A stretch of DNA of 64,000 nt, taken from contig NZ_JAIVAR010000001.1 in assembly GCF_020171925.1 (NCBI RefSeq), positions 744,001 to 808,000 of the forward strand, read 5' to 3'. Origin of the DNA: Rossellomorea aquimaris (GTDB lineage Bacteria; Bacillota; Bacilli; Bacillales; Bacillaceae_B). The translations under genes were made by a program, and so were the position numbers. Every line of letters begins with the position of its first letter. The stretch's first letter is position 1. Positions 1-7,531 of this stretch are shown piece by piece. Below the pieces are notes generated by a model, which searched no databases, was not told where the DNA came from, and was given only the letters and a program-made list of their open reading frames with translations.

Positions 1-285
1 CCATGGGAGAAAAAAGCCTTTAAGCCATATGTCATCAGCTATGAGATGCGTGAAATATCCTTGAACATAGGGGTGGTCTTTATGATCACTATATTTATCC
101 AGAAATCCGTTATAATCGATCGTCCTAGAGTAGTCTTGTACATCACCCTGATAGAAGTGTGATGAGTCCTTAGGTGTAACGGCGTCCGCTGCAATACTGC
201 CGAGTAAAAACGATGTTTTATCTTCAATCGATAAACGATCTGCGATGGTATAACCAATGATGCTGTGCATGATTCTTGAGCCCAT
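1..285 (-). CDS. zinc-dependent phospholipase C-like protein, C-terminus cut by window edge
   Basis: An open frame reads leftward from an ATG at 285 to the window edge with no stop, so only the first 95 residues are visible. The N-terminus reads MGSRIMHSIIGYTIAD, then FLLGSIAADAV and an acidic, His-containing stretch. This is the same layout as the intact protein at 16346-17002 (a His near residue 7, then FLVGNIGPD). Both fit the zinc-dependent phospholipase C / S1-P1 nuclease-like fold (PF00882), in which early His and Asp residues bind zinc. The start follows an AAGGGGAT ribosome site about 7 nt upstream. No signal peptide is visible, so a cytoplasmic place is likely. The substrate is unknown. 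Confidence 0.6.
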   Translation of the reverse strand, partial: MGSRIMHSIIGYTIADRLSIEDKTSFLLGSIAADAVTPKDSSHFYQGDVQDYSRTIDYNGFLDKYSDHKDHPYVQGYFTHLIADDIWLKGFFLPW

Positions 286-359
286 AATGCTTATCCCCTT
301 CTTCCTTCTATTGTAGAATTCTTTAGAGTCGTAGCCTTTTCTCGGTTTAAAAAAACTCC

Positions 360-791
360 CTACTCCACATCACTCGTATATTTTTCAGGAAGCAATTCCA
401 TGACATTGCATTTTACCAGTTCATTTTTATATGAAATGATGACATCCGTATCACTTCCATAATCACTGATGAGCTCGCGGCACATGCCACAGGGTGCAAC
501 GACCCAACAGTTCTCGATCTCTTCGTGTGGGTGGGGATGCGCAACGGCTACGATGGTGTCGAATTCGTGGTCGCCCTCTGAAATCGACTTACCGATCGCC
601 ATCGCTTCTCCACAGACGGTGATTCGTCCAACATTCGCTTCCACATGGACGGCCGCAAACACATTCCCGTTTTTCGTCCTGACGGCTGAACCGATGTGAT
701 GTCGTCCATAACGATAATTCTTTTCAATGACTTCTTCTGCTTCTTTAATTAATTCGTAGTCTTTTGATTCTAAAGGTTTTACTTTTAGCAT
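360..791 (-). CDS. cytidine/blasticidin-S deaminase-family protein
   Basis: A 143-residue protein of the cytidine deaminase-like fold. The zinc site is visible: Cys60-Gly-Glu62 (VCGEA), with Glu as the proton shuttle, and Pro100-Cys101-x2-Cys104 (PCGMC). The length is close to homotetrameric cytidine deaminases and blasticidin S deaminases (about 130-140 residues). The expected reaction is hydrolytic deamination of a cytosine nucleoside or a related aminated pyrimidine. The first zinc ligand context is CGE rather than the usual CAE, as in a subgroup of Bacillus paralogues, so the exact substrate is uncertain. It is a single gene, separated from its neighbours by remnants on one side and an edge gene on the other. 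Confidence 0.75.
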   Translation of the reverse strand: MLKVKPLESKDYELIKEAEEVIEKNYRYGRHHIGSAVRTKNGNVFAAVHVEANVGRITVCGEAMAIGKSISEGDHEFDTIVAVAHPHPHEEIENCWVVAPCGMCRELISDYGSDTDVIISYKNELVKCNVMELLPEKYTSDVE

Positions 792-817
792 TGTGTCGTC
801 CCCTTTTCCTGATGCTT

Positions 818-1095
818 CTAAATATCCAAGCTTTTTATCCTATGGGCATTACTTTTAAGAGCTTTTTTCGTTGTAAAAAGATAAATCGTGTAACCGATCG
901 CCGTACCCAGAACATTACAACTAACATCATCGATATCCGTTACGCGTCCCCATGCACCACAGCGATAATATGGGCGATTGGTATCTGTTCCCCTCTGATC
1001 GATACTTCACCGAATGGAATCGGGGCTAATAAAAACAACAGAAAAACGGGAATGAATAAGATTCTGATGATCGTTATTTTATTGGGTAGGTTCAT
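818..1095 (-). pseudogene. chimeric remnant: pgsA N-terminus joined to VanZ-family C-terminus
   Basis: From an ATG at 1095 with ribosome site AAGGAGA, the frame reads MNLPNKITIIRILFIPVFLL, then PIAHIIAVV, and stops at TAA 940-942 after 51 codons. This matches the N-terminus of PgsA (CDP-diacylglycerol-glycerol-3-phosphate phosphatidyltransferase), including the IP-AH segment, but the catalytic CDP-alcohol motif is missing. In another frame the DNA just downstream reads GRVTDIDDVSCNVLGTAIGY and stops at TAG 818-820. That is the typical C-terminal signature of VanZ-family membrane proteins (DIDD, N-LG, GY). The two parts meet near 950-960. It looks like a deletion fusion of two decayed genes. 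The short ORF from 1095 could still be translated. Confidence 0.6.
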
Positions 1096-1193
1096 TAGGT
1101 TCTCCTTCTTTCTTATTGTGGAGCGGTTTGTAATTTAAATGGAGGCGGACAATTCTGCCCCAAACAAATCAAGATGATGTACTCTCCCAAGAC

Positions 1194-1664
1194 TTAAACG
1201 AGTGGCTTTGACATATCCAACATTCTGGTAAACCCGAGATTTTCATAAACGTTTCTGCCAGTGGAGCTAGACCACAATCTTGCTCTTTTTGCCCCCTTTT
1301 CTTTCAGCCATATACAGATTTCATCTACCAATGTGGCGGCCAGTCCATTATGACGGTGTTCCTCTATCGTATAGACTGAAATAACCCAACCGAATAAGCT
1401 CTGGTCAGCTGCAAGCGGATACAAGTATTCGTACCTTAACAGCCCACCTGCACAAGCTACAATTTGATCATTGTGGTTAAGAGCTACTCTGAACGTAAGA
1501 CTCTCTCTTTCCGTTTCTTTAAGAAATAAAGTTTTCACTTCTTCCAGCCTCTCTAAGTCTGGCTCGGGAATTCCATCTATTCTTGCCATTTCGATTGCCA
1601 TCCTGTACCAATAGTCCAAAATTATAGGCAGCTCTTCTTCTGTAGCCCTACGTGTTTCATACAT
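1194..1664 (-). CDS. GNAT-family N-acetyltransferase
   Basis: A 156-residue single-domain GNAT protein. Motif A for acetyl-CoA binding is seen as VISVYTIEEHRHNGLA, with the R/Q-x-x-G-x-A loop at residues 104-109. The C-terminal beta-alpha element NVYENLGF is the usual motif B with a Tyr and the ENLGF turn. It should transfer an acetyl group from acetyl-CoA to an amine; the acceptor cannot be read from sequence. It has its own start with AGGAGG-like sequence upstream and lies between a remnant and a nucleotide-kinase-like gene on the same strand. Confidence 0.85.
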   Translation of the reverse strand: MYETRRATEEELPIILDYWYRMAIEMARIDGIPEPDLERLEEVKTLFLKETERESLTFRVALNHNDQIVACAGGLLRYEYLYPLAADQSLFGWVISVYTIEEHRHNGLAATLVDEICIWLKEKGAKRARLWSSSTGRNVYENLGFTRMLDMSKPLV

Positions 1665-1723
1665 GATTGAACCTCCTTGGCATGCTTTCAGGCGAGTTTA
1701 CTTTAATAGGCTTAGCCGTCAAT

Positions 1724-2242
1724 TCAATTACAGTCGAAATAGTTATCAACTTCATCACTGTTCTTGAATATCAATAGCTTTTCTTTATGAGGGGCCAGCA
1801 TATCAAAGATCTCTTGCTTGCTTTTCTTTTCAAAAGTGGTGTTGTACTTGTATAAAAACCTTACTATTTTCAAAGTAGGTTCATAATGGGATGTTTCCAT
1901 ACCCAACTTCTGCTTAACGTACCTTTTGATGATCCTGATCCTGCGTATTGAGATATTCGTATCCAAAAATAGGATCAAATCGGCATGCCGGAACGATGAG
2001 GATACCCATTTGTGGTGTGCCCCTTCAATGATCCATTGTTGAGTGTTGATGATTGATTGTAGCTGACTGTCTCTCTCTTCTTCGGTACGTTTTACATCCC
2101 CAGTATCGGACCGCTTCCAGACGACATTATCCAATTCATGATAAGGAATGTTCAACTGTTTGGAAAGAGCCTTGGCCAAGGTTGTCTTTCCGCTTCCGAT
2201 TGAACCGATAATATGTATTTTGTTTGGTTTTATTTGTTCCAT
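1724..2242 (-). CDS. P-loop nucleotide kinase-like protein (FlaR/adenylate kinase-type)
   Basis: A small cytoplasmic ATPase or kinase. Walker A is HIIGSIGSGKTTLAK at the N-terminus. A conserved ELDNVVWK segment and IIEGAHHKW follow, then LILFLDTN and an Arg-rich lid (RRIRIIKRYVKQK). These are the marks of the group often named DNA topology modulation protein FlaR, a relative of adenylate and shikimate kinases. The true substrate of the family is not established. ATG at 2242 is preferred over an upstream in-frame GTG at 2254 because GTGAGG lies at the right distance from it. Length is 172 residues, normal for the group. Confidence 0.75.
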   Translation of the reverse strand: MEQIKPNKIHIIGSIGSGKTTLAKALSKQLNIPYHELDNVVWKRSDTGDVKRTEEERDSQLQSIINTQQWIIEGAHHKWVSSSFRHADLILFLDTNISIRRIRIIKRYVKQKLGMETSHYEPTLKIVRFLYKYNTTFEKKSKQEIFDMLAPHKEKLLIFKNSDEVDNYFDCN

Positions 2243-2290
2243 ATCATGCCTCACTTCGTTTTGTGCATCTGAGCGAATGGATGATTTTAA

Positions 2291-3043
2291 TTAGCCTATG
2301 CCAACATCCCTTTTCAAGACGTCACCAAGGAAGTCCACTTTAGGACGCGGGTCTTTTTCAAAGAATTCAACGACCGACTGGGGTTCTGCGGGCAACAATT
2401 CAATAGATGAAAATTCTGGAATCATCCCTTTGTCCCTTAAACTCTTTTCAAAGAGTTCGTAATGAGCCCTGAACTCAGTCGAATCCATTGCCAGTTCGAT
2501 TCGATAGACCAGGGCGATATTTCCCCAATCGACGAAATACCTGGGCTCGATTTTCATCACAGTGTTTTCATCATGTAAATCGATTCCTACTTCTTCGCGT
2601 GCTTCGCGGATCAGGCTGCCGATGATGTCGACTTTGTTTCCTTTTACATCACTAGCGTCAATTCCGCCCGCAATGAGCTGGACACGCCCTGGGTTTGCCG
2701 TCACATCGTTCATCTGCCCAAGAACGACATGTTGATCACTTGTGACGATCAATGCGTTTGCAACAACCACACGACACTTGTATGGATCCTCAAGATTGTG
2801 ATGTTTGCTATAAATGAAATGAGCAAAATCCGTTCGATGAAGTGTGACTTGTAGTTCTTTCTCTGTTTCAGTAAATTCTCTTATAGGAAAGACTTCCCCT
2901 CGATGAAACGCTTTCCCATTTTCCATCAGGGAATGCCAATAAGAGTCAATCGATTCCTTTAGTGGATGTGACAGAGGCATCTCCTCTTCCGAAACCGTAA
3001 TGCGTACCGTCCTTGGTATCGTGCGAACAACCACTTTATTCAT
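2291..3043 (-). CDS. NUDIX hydrolase, long form
   Basis: A 250-residue protein with a NUDIX fold in its second half. The Nudix box is present: GG at 127-128 and REAREEVGI at 146-154, with the Glu residues that bind magnesium. The first 90 residues are an extension not seen in minimal NUDIX enzymes and resemble the N-terminal part of phosphoesterase-like NUDIX proteins. It should hydrolyse a nucleoside diphosphate linked to another group; the substrate is unknown. The start ATG overlaps the stop of the upstream gene in an ATGA (3040-3043), so the two are translationally coupled and probably act together. Confidence 0.8.
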   Translation of the reverse strand: MNKVVVRTIPRTVRITVSEEEMPLSHPLKESIDSYWHSLMENGKAFHRGEVFPIREFTETEKELQVTLHRTDFAHFIYSKHHNLEDPYKCRVVVANALIVTSDQHVVLGQMNDVTANPGRVQLIAGGIDASDVKGNKVDIIGSLIREAREEVGIDLHDENTVMKIEPRYFVDWGNIALVYRIELAMDSTEFRAHYELFEKSLRDKGMIPEFSSIELLPAEPQSVVEFFEKDPRPKVDFLGDVLKRDVGIG

Positions 3044-3714
3044 AGATTCCCTCCTGAACGTTCACGATACGTTTTGACGATTTCCATGTACTGTGAATCA
3101 CCTAACCCATAGTGTTTAAATTCGGTCAACAATGACGATACGAGTTCATCGATTGGCAATTCTTGATGTTCTCTGATATAGGACATTAGATCACTAGTTT
3201 CGTTGCGATAGTTCAAATATAGGTCAATCCCGTTTTTCAAAGGGCTTGGTTGAACTTCCTCAGGTTTTTCTTTCTCGATCAGGACCTGTTTAAATATTTC
3301 GTTATACCCGTTCGCATTGAGTCTGAATCGACTAACAGGCTGAAACCGATGATCTACAAGATGGAGCACAATTTCCCCTTCATATCCCTTTTGATCGAAC
3401 AGTGCAAGGACAGTAAGAATGTTTAGTTGGCAGAACATATCTTCATCAAACCATAGCTCGAGGTGATCAAAATTTCCCGAGAGAAGTGGTTGTAATGGCT
3501 TTACCGTGATGTCAGTATATTGGTTTGCTGTCACATGATGGACCCCGGCACGCATATTGATGAATTCACTCGAAAATAGATCCTCACAAGTATCCCCGTA
3601 GCACATCGCTTCATTAAAGGGGATCATAGTGTCGCGTTCTAGGAATTGGTTTTCTTTGAAACGTTCGTACATGGCTGTTCCGTTTACGATGTGAAGTGTC
3701 TTCGTTTGACTCAT
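3040..3714 (-). CDS. DUF1835-like protein
   Basis: A 224-residue soluble protein that begins KTLHIVNGTAMYERF and later has PFNEAMCYGD. This opening (HIVNG, then an N-E-x-x-x-GD segment) resembles DUF1835 proteins of Bacillus, whose function is not known. The middle third holds LEWFDEDMFCQLN-type sequence: ELWFDEDMFCQLN, an acidic patch followed by hydrophobic strands. There is no signal peptide or membrane segment. It is coupled by an ATGA overlap to the NUDIX gene downstream, which suggests a shared task. The assignment to DUF1835 is by eye and the function is open. Confidence 0.6.
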   Translation of the reverse strand: MSQTKTLHIVNGTAMYERFKENQFLERDTMIPFNEAMCYGDTCEDLFSSEFINMRAGVHHVTANQYTDITVKPLQPLLSGNFDHLELWFDEDMFCQLNILTVLALFDQKGYEGEIVLHLVDHRFQPVSRFRLNANGYNEIFKQVLIEKEKPEEVQPSPLKNGIDLYLNYRNETSDLMSYIREHQELPIDELVSSLLTEFKHYGLGDSQYMEIVKTYRERSGGNL

Positions 3715-3735
3715 ATTGGCACCTCCTAGTTCAAT

Positions 3736-4284
3736 TTACCTTCCCTCTACTAAAACCCGATTGATAAACGCTGTTTTCGCTTTCGAATAGGCTTCTCTAT
3801 CATGTGGATATTTCTTGGCCAGATCCCTTTTCAATTCAGCGTATTCTTCTTTTAAGACAGTGTTTTCTTTCAATCTGTTTCGAAAAGTAATTTGCTGAGC
3901 CCATCTAGGTTCACCGTTCAGCATTGCGTGTAAATGTGCAACACGCTGATCGTCTTCTACTTTTATAAAAAATCTTCGCCAAGGTCGACCGTCCAATTGG
4001 GGAGGTACATAATGCCATTGGTCCGCTTGCAATTTGTCTGCTATTTCTTCGATAGTAGAAAATGAGGGAATGATCGCCATCAAGTCGATAATCGGCTTAG
4101 CAGGTAACCCTGGTATTGATGTACTTCCGATATGCTCTATTTCATTAATGGCAAAGGGAGATAATAAAGATAATAGTTTCTCCTTTTCAACTTCCCCTTT
4201 ATGGATCCACTCTTTGTCCGGACTTTTTATTTCAATGGATTCAGTTGCCCATTTCGGTAGTTTATGACCTTCACTCTTTTCCAA
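3736..4284 (-). CDS. GrpB-family nucleotidyltransferase-like protein (copy 1)
   Basis: A 182-residue protein of the GrpB/UPF0157 family, which has the nucleotidyltransferase fold. The signature HIGSTSIPGLPAKPIID is complete: the GS motif and the later D-x-D-like IDLM. The following AHLHAM and FRNRLKENTVLKEEYAELK segments are also typical. Function in Bacillus is not established; some fusions combine this domain with coenzyme A kinase. A second member of the family occurs at 32326-32850, and the two differ widely in sequence, so they are not a recent duplication. Confidence 0.85.
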   Translation of the reverse strand: MEKSEGHKLPKWATESIEIKSPDKEWIHKGEVEKEKLLSLLSPFAINEIEHIGSTSIPGLPAKPIIDLMAIIPSFSTIEEIADKLQADQWHYVPPQLDGRPWRRFFIKVEDDQRVAHLHAMLNGEPRWAQQITFRNRLKENTVLKEEYAELKRDLAKKYPHDREAYSKAKTAFINRVLVEGR

Positions 4285-4373
4285 ATAGTAAGCCCCCTAC
4301 GGATATTTGTTATCATCTTTTTTAACTCAGTCATTTTTAACGATCGTGCCCGCCAGCTACGCATCGGAATTAC

Positions 4374-4538
4374 TTACCTTTGTTCTAAACCCCTAGTCAA
4401 CCTCATTACCCAATACAGGAAAACCCAAGGAAGAATGAATGTTGTTGCCCATTCAATTACACTAATGATGAAATAGATTGAGACTCCCGCAAATCGAAGG
4501 ATAATAGATAATAACAGAAAGCTTGATAATCCCTCCAT
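4374..4538 (-). CDS. possible 54-residue membrane protein
   Basis: A short frame from an ATG at 4538 encodes MEGLSSFLLLSIILRFAGVS, a second hydrophobic stretch (FILPWVFLYWV) and a basic tail ending GLEQR. Two membrane helices are likely. The ribosome site is weak (GGTGA close to the start). Nothing recognisable matches it. It lies between GNAT and GrpB genes on the same strand, where no other feature explains the 270-bp gap. Confidence 0.35.
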   Translation of the reverse strand: MEGLSSFLLLSIILRFAGVSIYFIISVIEWATTFILPWVFLYWVMRLTRGLEQR

Positions 4539-4553
4539 AGATTCACCATTTAT

Positions 4554-5090
4554 TCATTGTACAAACTTATACATAAGAATGTCGTCCGCATAATGATTGT
4601 CATCTAATTTAAACTCCTTTATTTTGCGACCTTCCTCAATGAATCCAAGACGCTTGTATAAGGATATGGCTCTTTGATTAGTCGAGAATACACCTAAACT
4701 AACTTTTTCAATGTGCGGATGCTGCTCTGCCCAATCCAACAGTGCTTTAAGTAGATTCTTCCCGATTCCCATGTTTCTGTAATTCTCACTAACCGACATT
4801 GAAATGGAACCCGTGTGGGCTAGTCTTTTCAAATGATGTGAGCGAAAGTCGACCGACCCGACAACTTCACCATCGATCTCTGCAACGATCATCGTTTCTC
4901 TATCATTTTTTAAAACCTTTTGTATATGTTCCCGTTGTTGATCTGGAGACATCTCTTCTGATTCTTCAGGTACCCTGATAAAATAGGCTCCTTCGGATAT
5001 GATGGAGGTTGAAATGGCCAGTAGTGCTTCGGCGTCCCCTGGTTTTACCGTTCGGATGAGACAATTTTGATGATTCATTCCACCTGTCAC
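4554..5090 (-). CDS. GNAT-family N-acetyltransferase
   Basis: A 178-residue GNAT enzyme. It starts with the usual IRTVKPGDAEALLAI strand. Motif A is SISMSVSENYRNMGIGKNLL, with Q/R-x-x-G-x-G read as RNMGIG, and the C-terminal part has NQRAISLYKRLGFIEEGR, typical of ribosomal-protein or amino-acid acetyltransferases. A GTG at 5090 is taken as start because AGGGGG lies 7 nt upstream. An ATG four codons later is an alternative. The acceptor is unknown. Confidence 0.85.
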   Translation of the reverse strand: MTGGMNHQNCLIRTVKPGDAEALLAISTSIISEGAYFIRVPEESEEMSPDQQREHIQKVLKNDRETMIVAEIDGEVVGSVDFRSHHLKRLAHTGSISMSVSENYRNMGIGKNLLKALLDWAEQHPHIEKVSLGVFSTNQRAISLYKRLGFIEEGRKIKEFKLDDNHYADDILMYKFVQ

Positions 5091-5153
5091 TTGTAGTCCC
5101 CCTGTATCCCTTTTTTTTGCAAGAGATGTTTTATCTCCTAAAAACCCATTAAA

Positions 5154-6416
5154 TCACTTTCTATGCAGTTCCAGAACCTTCCCTACAACCTTCTCAGCTG
5201 TATCCTCAACTGCTGGCATCCATAATCCCGTGATCGGCCCGTAAACAATCGGATTAAGCTCGACCTCATAACCTCCGAATGGATGGGCTTCCCTTGTCGG
5301 AAGATAGCCTAGATATCCGTTTGTGTATCCGCCAAAAAAAGCAAGATTCGTATGAAGATCTTCTTGAACGACTAGTGCTGTTTCCGAGAAAGGCTCCATC
5401 GGGATTCCGGAGAAAGATCCTTCATTGACTCGAAAGATTTGAACTTCCAAATCAATCGTTAGCTGCCTTTCCCCTTCTTCATACTTCTCTACCATTGATC
5501 CAAGCCAGCTGCTTGTATTGACTCCCCATTGTTCTTCTGCACGTGCAGCCATTTTTTCTAGCTCATCGTGTCCAGGTATTTCCTTTAATTTCATTGGAAA
5601 TGTAATGGAGTCCGTATTCAAATTTGTGATTGGTTGAAACGAGATGGTTGGAATCATTGAAAGGACATTACCGCTTACTGCAAAGGCCATCTGTCTTAAC
5701 GCGTCGATGGATCCGCGGTACTTGGCATTCACATCCCCTGAAGCGCCTTGAACAATGATCACTGGACATGTCAGTGTCGATTCGAGAATCTTCCTTGATA
5801 ATCCTGGATAATCTGCCGATAAAATGTCGCTATCCTTCATCAGGACATTAGGATGGGCGGTGCAAAATACTATCGCTCCCGTTAGTTCATCTGTATCTTG
5901 TTGTCTGATGGCTAACATCCCGATCCGCTTGTCAACGAATCCGTGTTCATTGGTTCCCATCTTCACCTTTCCATCAGGCGTGGGTTCCCTTCGATTAACC
6001 CCGATCTCCCCCATCGTCACATTCCAGCCAACTTCTGAAGGCTGGAGATTGTCGTTTGCATACACCGCTGCCTTCACAACATTCTGAACAAGGATCATTT
6101 TATAACTCTTTACGATTTGGCTCTCGCTCACGGTTGCCGGACCTGAATGAGTGTGGGTATAAACCACGGTTATTTGTTGAATCGGAATACGTATTTCATC
6201 TGCGATCTGCCGGCGAATAAAGGTCGTGTCTTCTACGAGCATTCCTATATTATCGACGCTTATGAAAACGCTCTTTGTTTTGTCGCTTTCAAATACAAAT
6301 GCGGTTGCATAGATCCGTTCATCAACATTCGTCACCCCGGATGGCCGATGGTACCCAATAAATTCAATCCCTAAAGGTGGTGTAATATCTATCTTGTAAA
6401 CTCCTACTTTGCTCAT
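5154..6416 (-). CDS. neutral/alkaline ceramidase N-terminal-domain-like protein
   Basis: A 420-residue protein matching the N-terminal catalytic domain of neutral/alkaline non-lysosomal ceramidase. It begins VGVYKIDITPPLGIEFIGY, has DERIYATAFVFE, then the zinc-binding HTHSGP at residues 88-93, a second His region in CTAHPN and the GASGDVNAKYRG loop. The family removes the fatty acid from ceramide-like amides. In bacteria without sphingolipids the substrate is unclear, and proteins of this short type may be cyclic amide or other amidohydrolases. There is no signal peptide, unlike secreted ceramidases, so a cytoplasmic role is likely. The C-terminal domain of full ceramidases is absent. Confidence 0.7.
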   Translation of the reverse strand: MSKVGVYKIDITPPLGIEFIGYHRPSGVTNVDERIYATAFVFESDKTKSVFISVDNIGMLVEDTTFIRRQIADEIRIPIQQITVVYTHTHSGPATVSESQIVKSYKMILVQNVVKAAVYANDNLQPSEVGWNVTMGEIGVNRREPTPDGKVKMGTNEHGFVDKRIGMLAIRQQDTDELTGAIVFCTAHPNVLMKDSDILSADYPGLSRKILESTLTCPVIIVQGASGDVNAKYRGSIDALRQMAFAVSGNVLSMIPTISFQPITNLNTDSITFPMKLKEIPGHDELEKMAARAEEQWGVNTSSWLGSMVEKYEEGERQLTIDLEVQIFRVNEGSFSGIPMEPFSETALVVQEDLHTNLAFFGGYTNGYLGYLPTREAHPFGGYEVELNPIVYGPITGLWMPAVEDTAEKVVGKVLELHRK

Positions 6417-6452
6417 CTCAATTTCCCCTTCAATTACGGTTGTTACGTAGCT

Positions 6453-6995
6453 TTAGTATTTATAGAACTCATCTTTAAGAATGCTCATTCTTAACCGATC
6501 GACATATGCGCCATTTCTTAAGCGGTCCTGTCTTAAGACTCCTTCTTCTACATAACCCATTCGTTTATATGATTTAATTGCCTTGTCATTATCCACTTCA
6601 ACCCTTAACCAAATTTTATTAAGCCCTAAATGATCAAATCCGTATTGAAGCATTTCCTTCATGGCAGAGAGTCCATACCCTTTACCCCAATAAGCTTGAT
6701 CCCCAATCGCTATCCCTAATTCGGCATGATGATTCTGCTTATCTATATTTTTCAAATCGACCCAGCCAATGTGGTTTCCTTCCTCTGTTTCAATCGCTTT
6801 TTGTTCATATCCATTGGTCCGTTTGATGCACATGTCAATCCACGCCTTGGTTTCTTCCCTACTGAAAGGGGGATATTTATTCGGCATGTTCAGATATTTG
6901 GTCACTTCTTGGTCTAAACACCATTGATATCGGTCTTCCACGTCTTCAAGGGTTAATTCTCGTAAGCGGACCTTTGGTAATTCTTTTGTTGTCAT
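6453..6995 (-). CDS. GNAT-family N-acetyltransferase, RimJ/RimL-like
   Basis: A 180-residue protein of the Acetyltransf_3 group. It shows VRLRELTLEDVEDRYQWCLD at the N-terminus, the motif A region AYWGKGYGLSAMKEML and the C-terminal NDKAIKSYKRMGYVEEG. This is the pattern of enzymes that acetylate protein N-termini, spermidine or antibiotics; the acceptor cannot be told. It follows the ceramidase-like gene on the same strand with a 36-nt gap between the two, so they may be cotranscribed. Confidence 0.85.
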   Translation of the reverse strand: MTTKELPKVRLRELTLEDVEDRYQWCLDQEVTKYLNMPNKYPPFSREETKAWIDMCIKRTNGYEQKAIETEEGNHIGWVDLKNIDKQNHHAELGIAIGDQAYWGKGYGLSAMKEMLQYGFDHLGLNKIWLRVEVDNDKAIKSYKRMGYVEEGVLRQDRLRNGAYVDRLRMSILKDEFYKY

Positions 6996-7106
6996 CTTTC
7001 ATTCTCCCTATATATAAAATATTTGGATTTTAAATTTTCAAATTATACAACTTCATTACTACCAATTATTTCAAAACCCTTTCATTTACTCAAGATATAT
7101 TTTCCA

Positions 7107-7145
7107 GAAAAAAAAGAGGCTTATCCATTTGAGATAAACCTCTTT
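7107..7145 (-). terminator. Rho-independent terminator of the 85-residue membrane protein gene
   Basis: AAAGAGGCTTATC (7113-7125) pairs with GATAAACCTCTTT (7133-7145) with one mismatch around a 7-nt loop. On the minus strand the stem is followed by a run of nine T. It sits just after the stop of the gene at 7154-7411. Confidence 0.85.
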
Positions 7146-7153
7146 ACCTTGCC

Positions 7154-7411
7154 TTACCTAGCTTTTTCACTTTTTCCCTCTAGGTATCTCTTATATTCTC
7201 TGCTATTCTTCATATGGCTTCTATCATCCTTACTTTCTTCGTCATAGGGTAGTACACCTGACATTGCTTTATGCATTTTATTCAATATATATATTCCTCG
7301 GAACAGACTGCCTACCACAATCCCGAATGCGATGAGACCACCATAAGGACCCAGCATCCATAGGATGAATCCTAATAATGTACTTAAAATGATTGATAGA
7401 AATAAATACAT
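7154..7411 (-). CDS. small two-TM membrane protein of unknown function
   Basis: An 85-residue protein: MYLFLSIILSTLLGFILWML is the first membrane segment, followed after PYG by a second (GLIAFGIVVGSLFRGIYIL). The tail is charged and ends with SREYKRYLEGKSEKA. No family is recognised. It is monocistronic, with a strong terminator right behind it. Confidence 0.6.
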   Translation of the reverse strand: MYLFLSIILSTLLGFILWMLGPYGGLIAFGIVVGSLFRGIYILNKMHKAMSGVLPYDEESKDDRSHMKNSREYKRYLEGKSEKAR

Positions 7412-7531
7412 AGCTTACAACTCCATTTCACATGAATAAACGAATAGTATGATTCATTGTCATTTTTTAATAAACATCCAGTTTGAAAGTTTTATTACAC
7501 TGGTTTACTGGCTATATTGAGTTGGCCAATA

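Noticed and set aside
764..1138. 124-residue plus-strand ORF
   Set aside because: It runs antisense to the pgsA/vanZ remnant, which shows clear protein similarity; the plus frame has no ribosome site.
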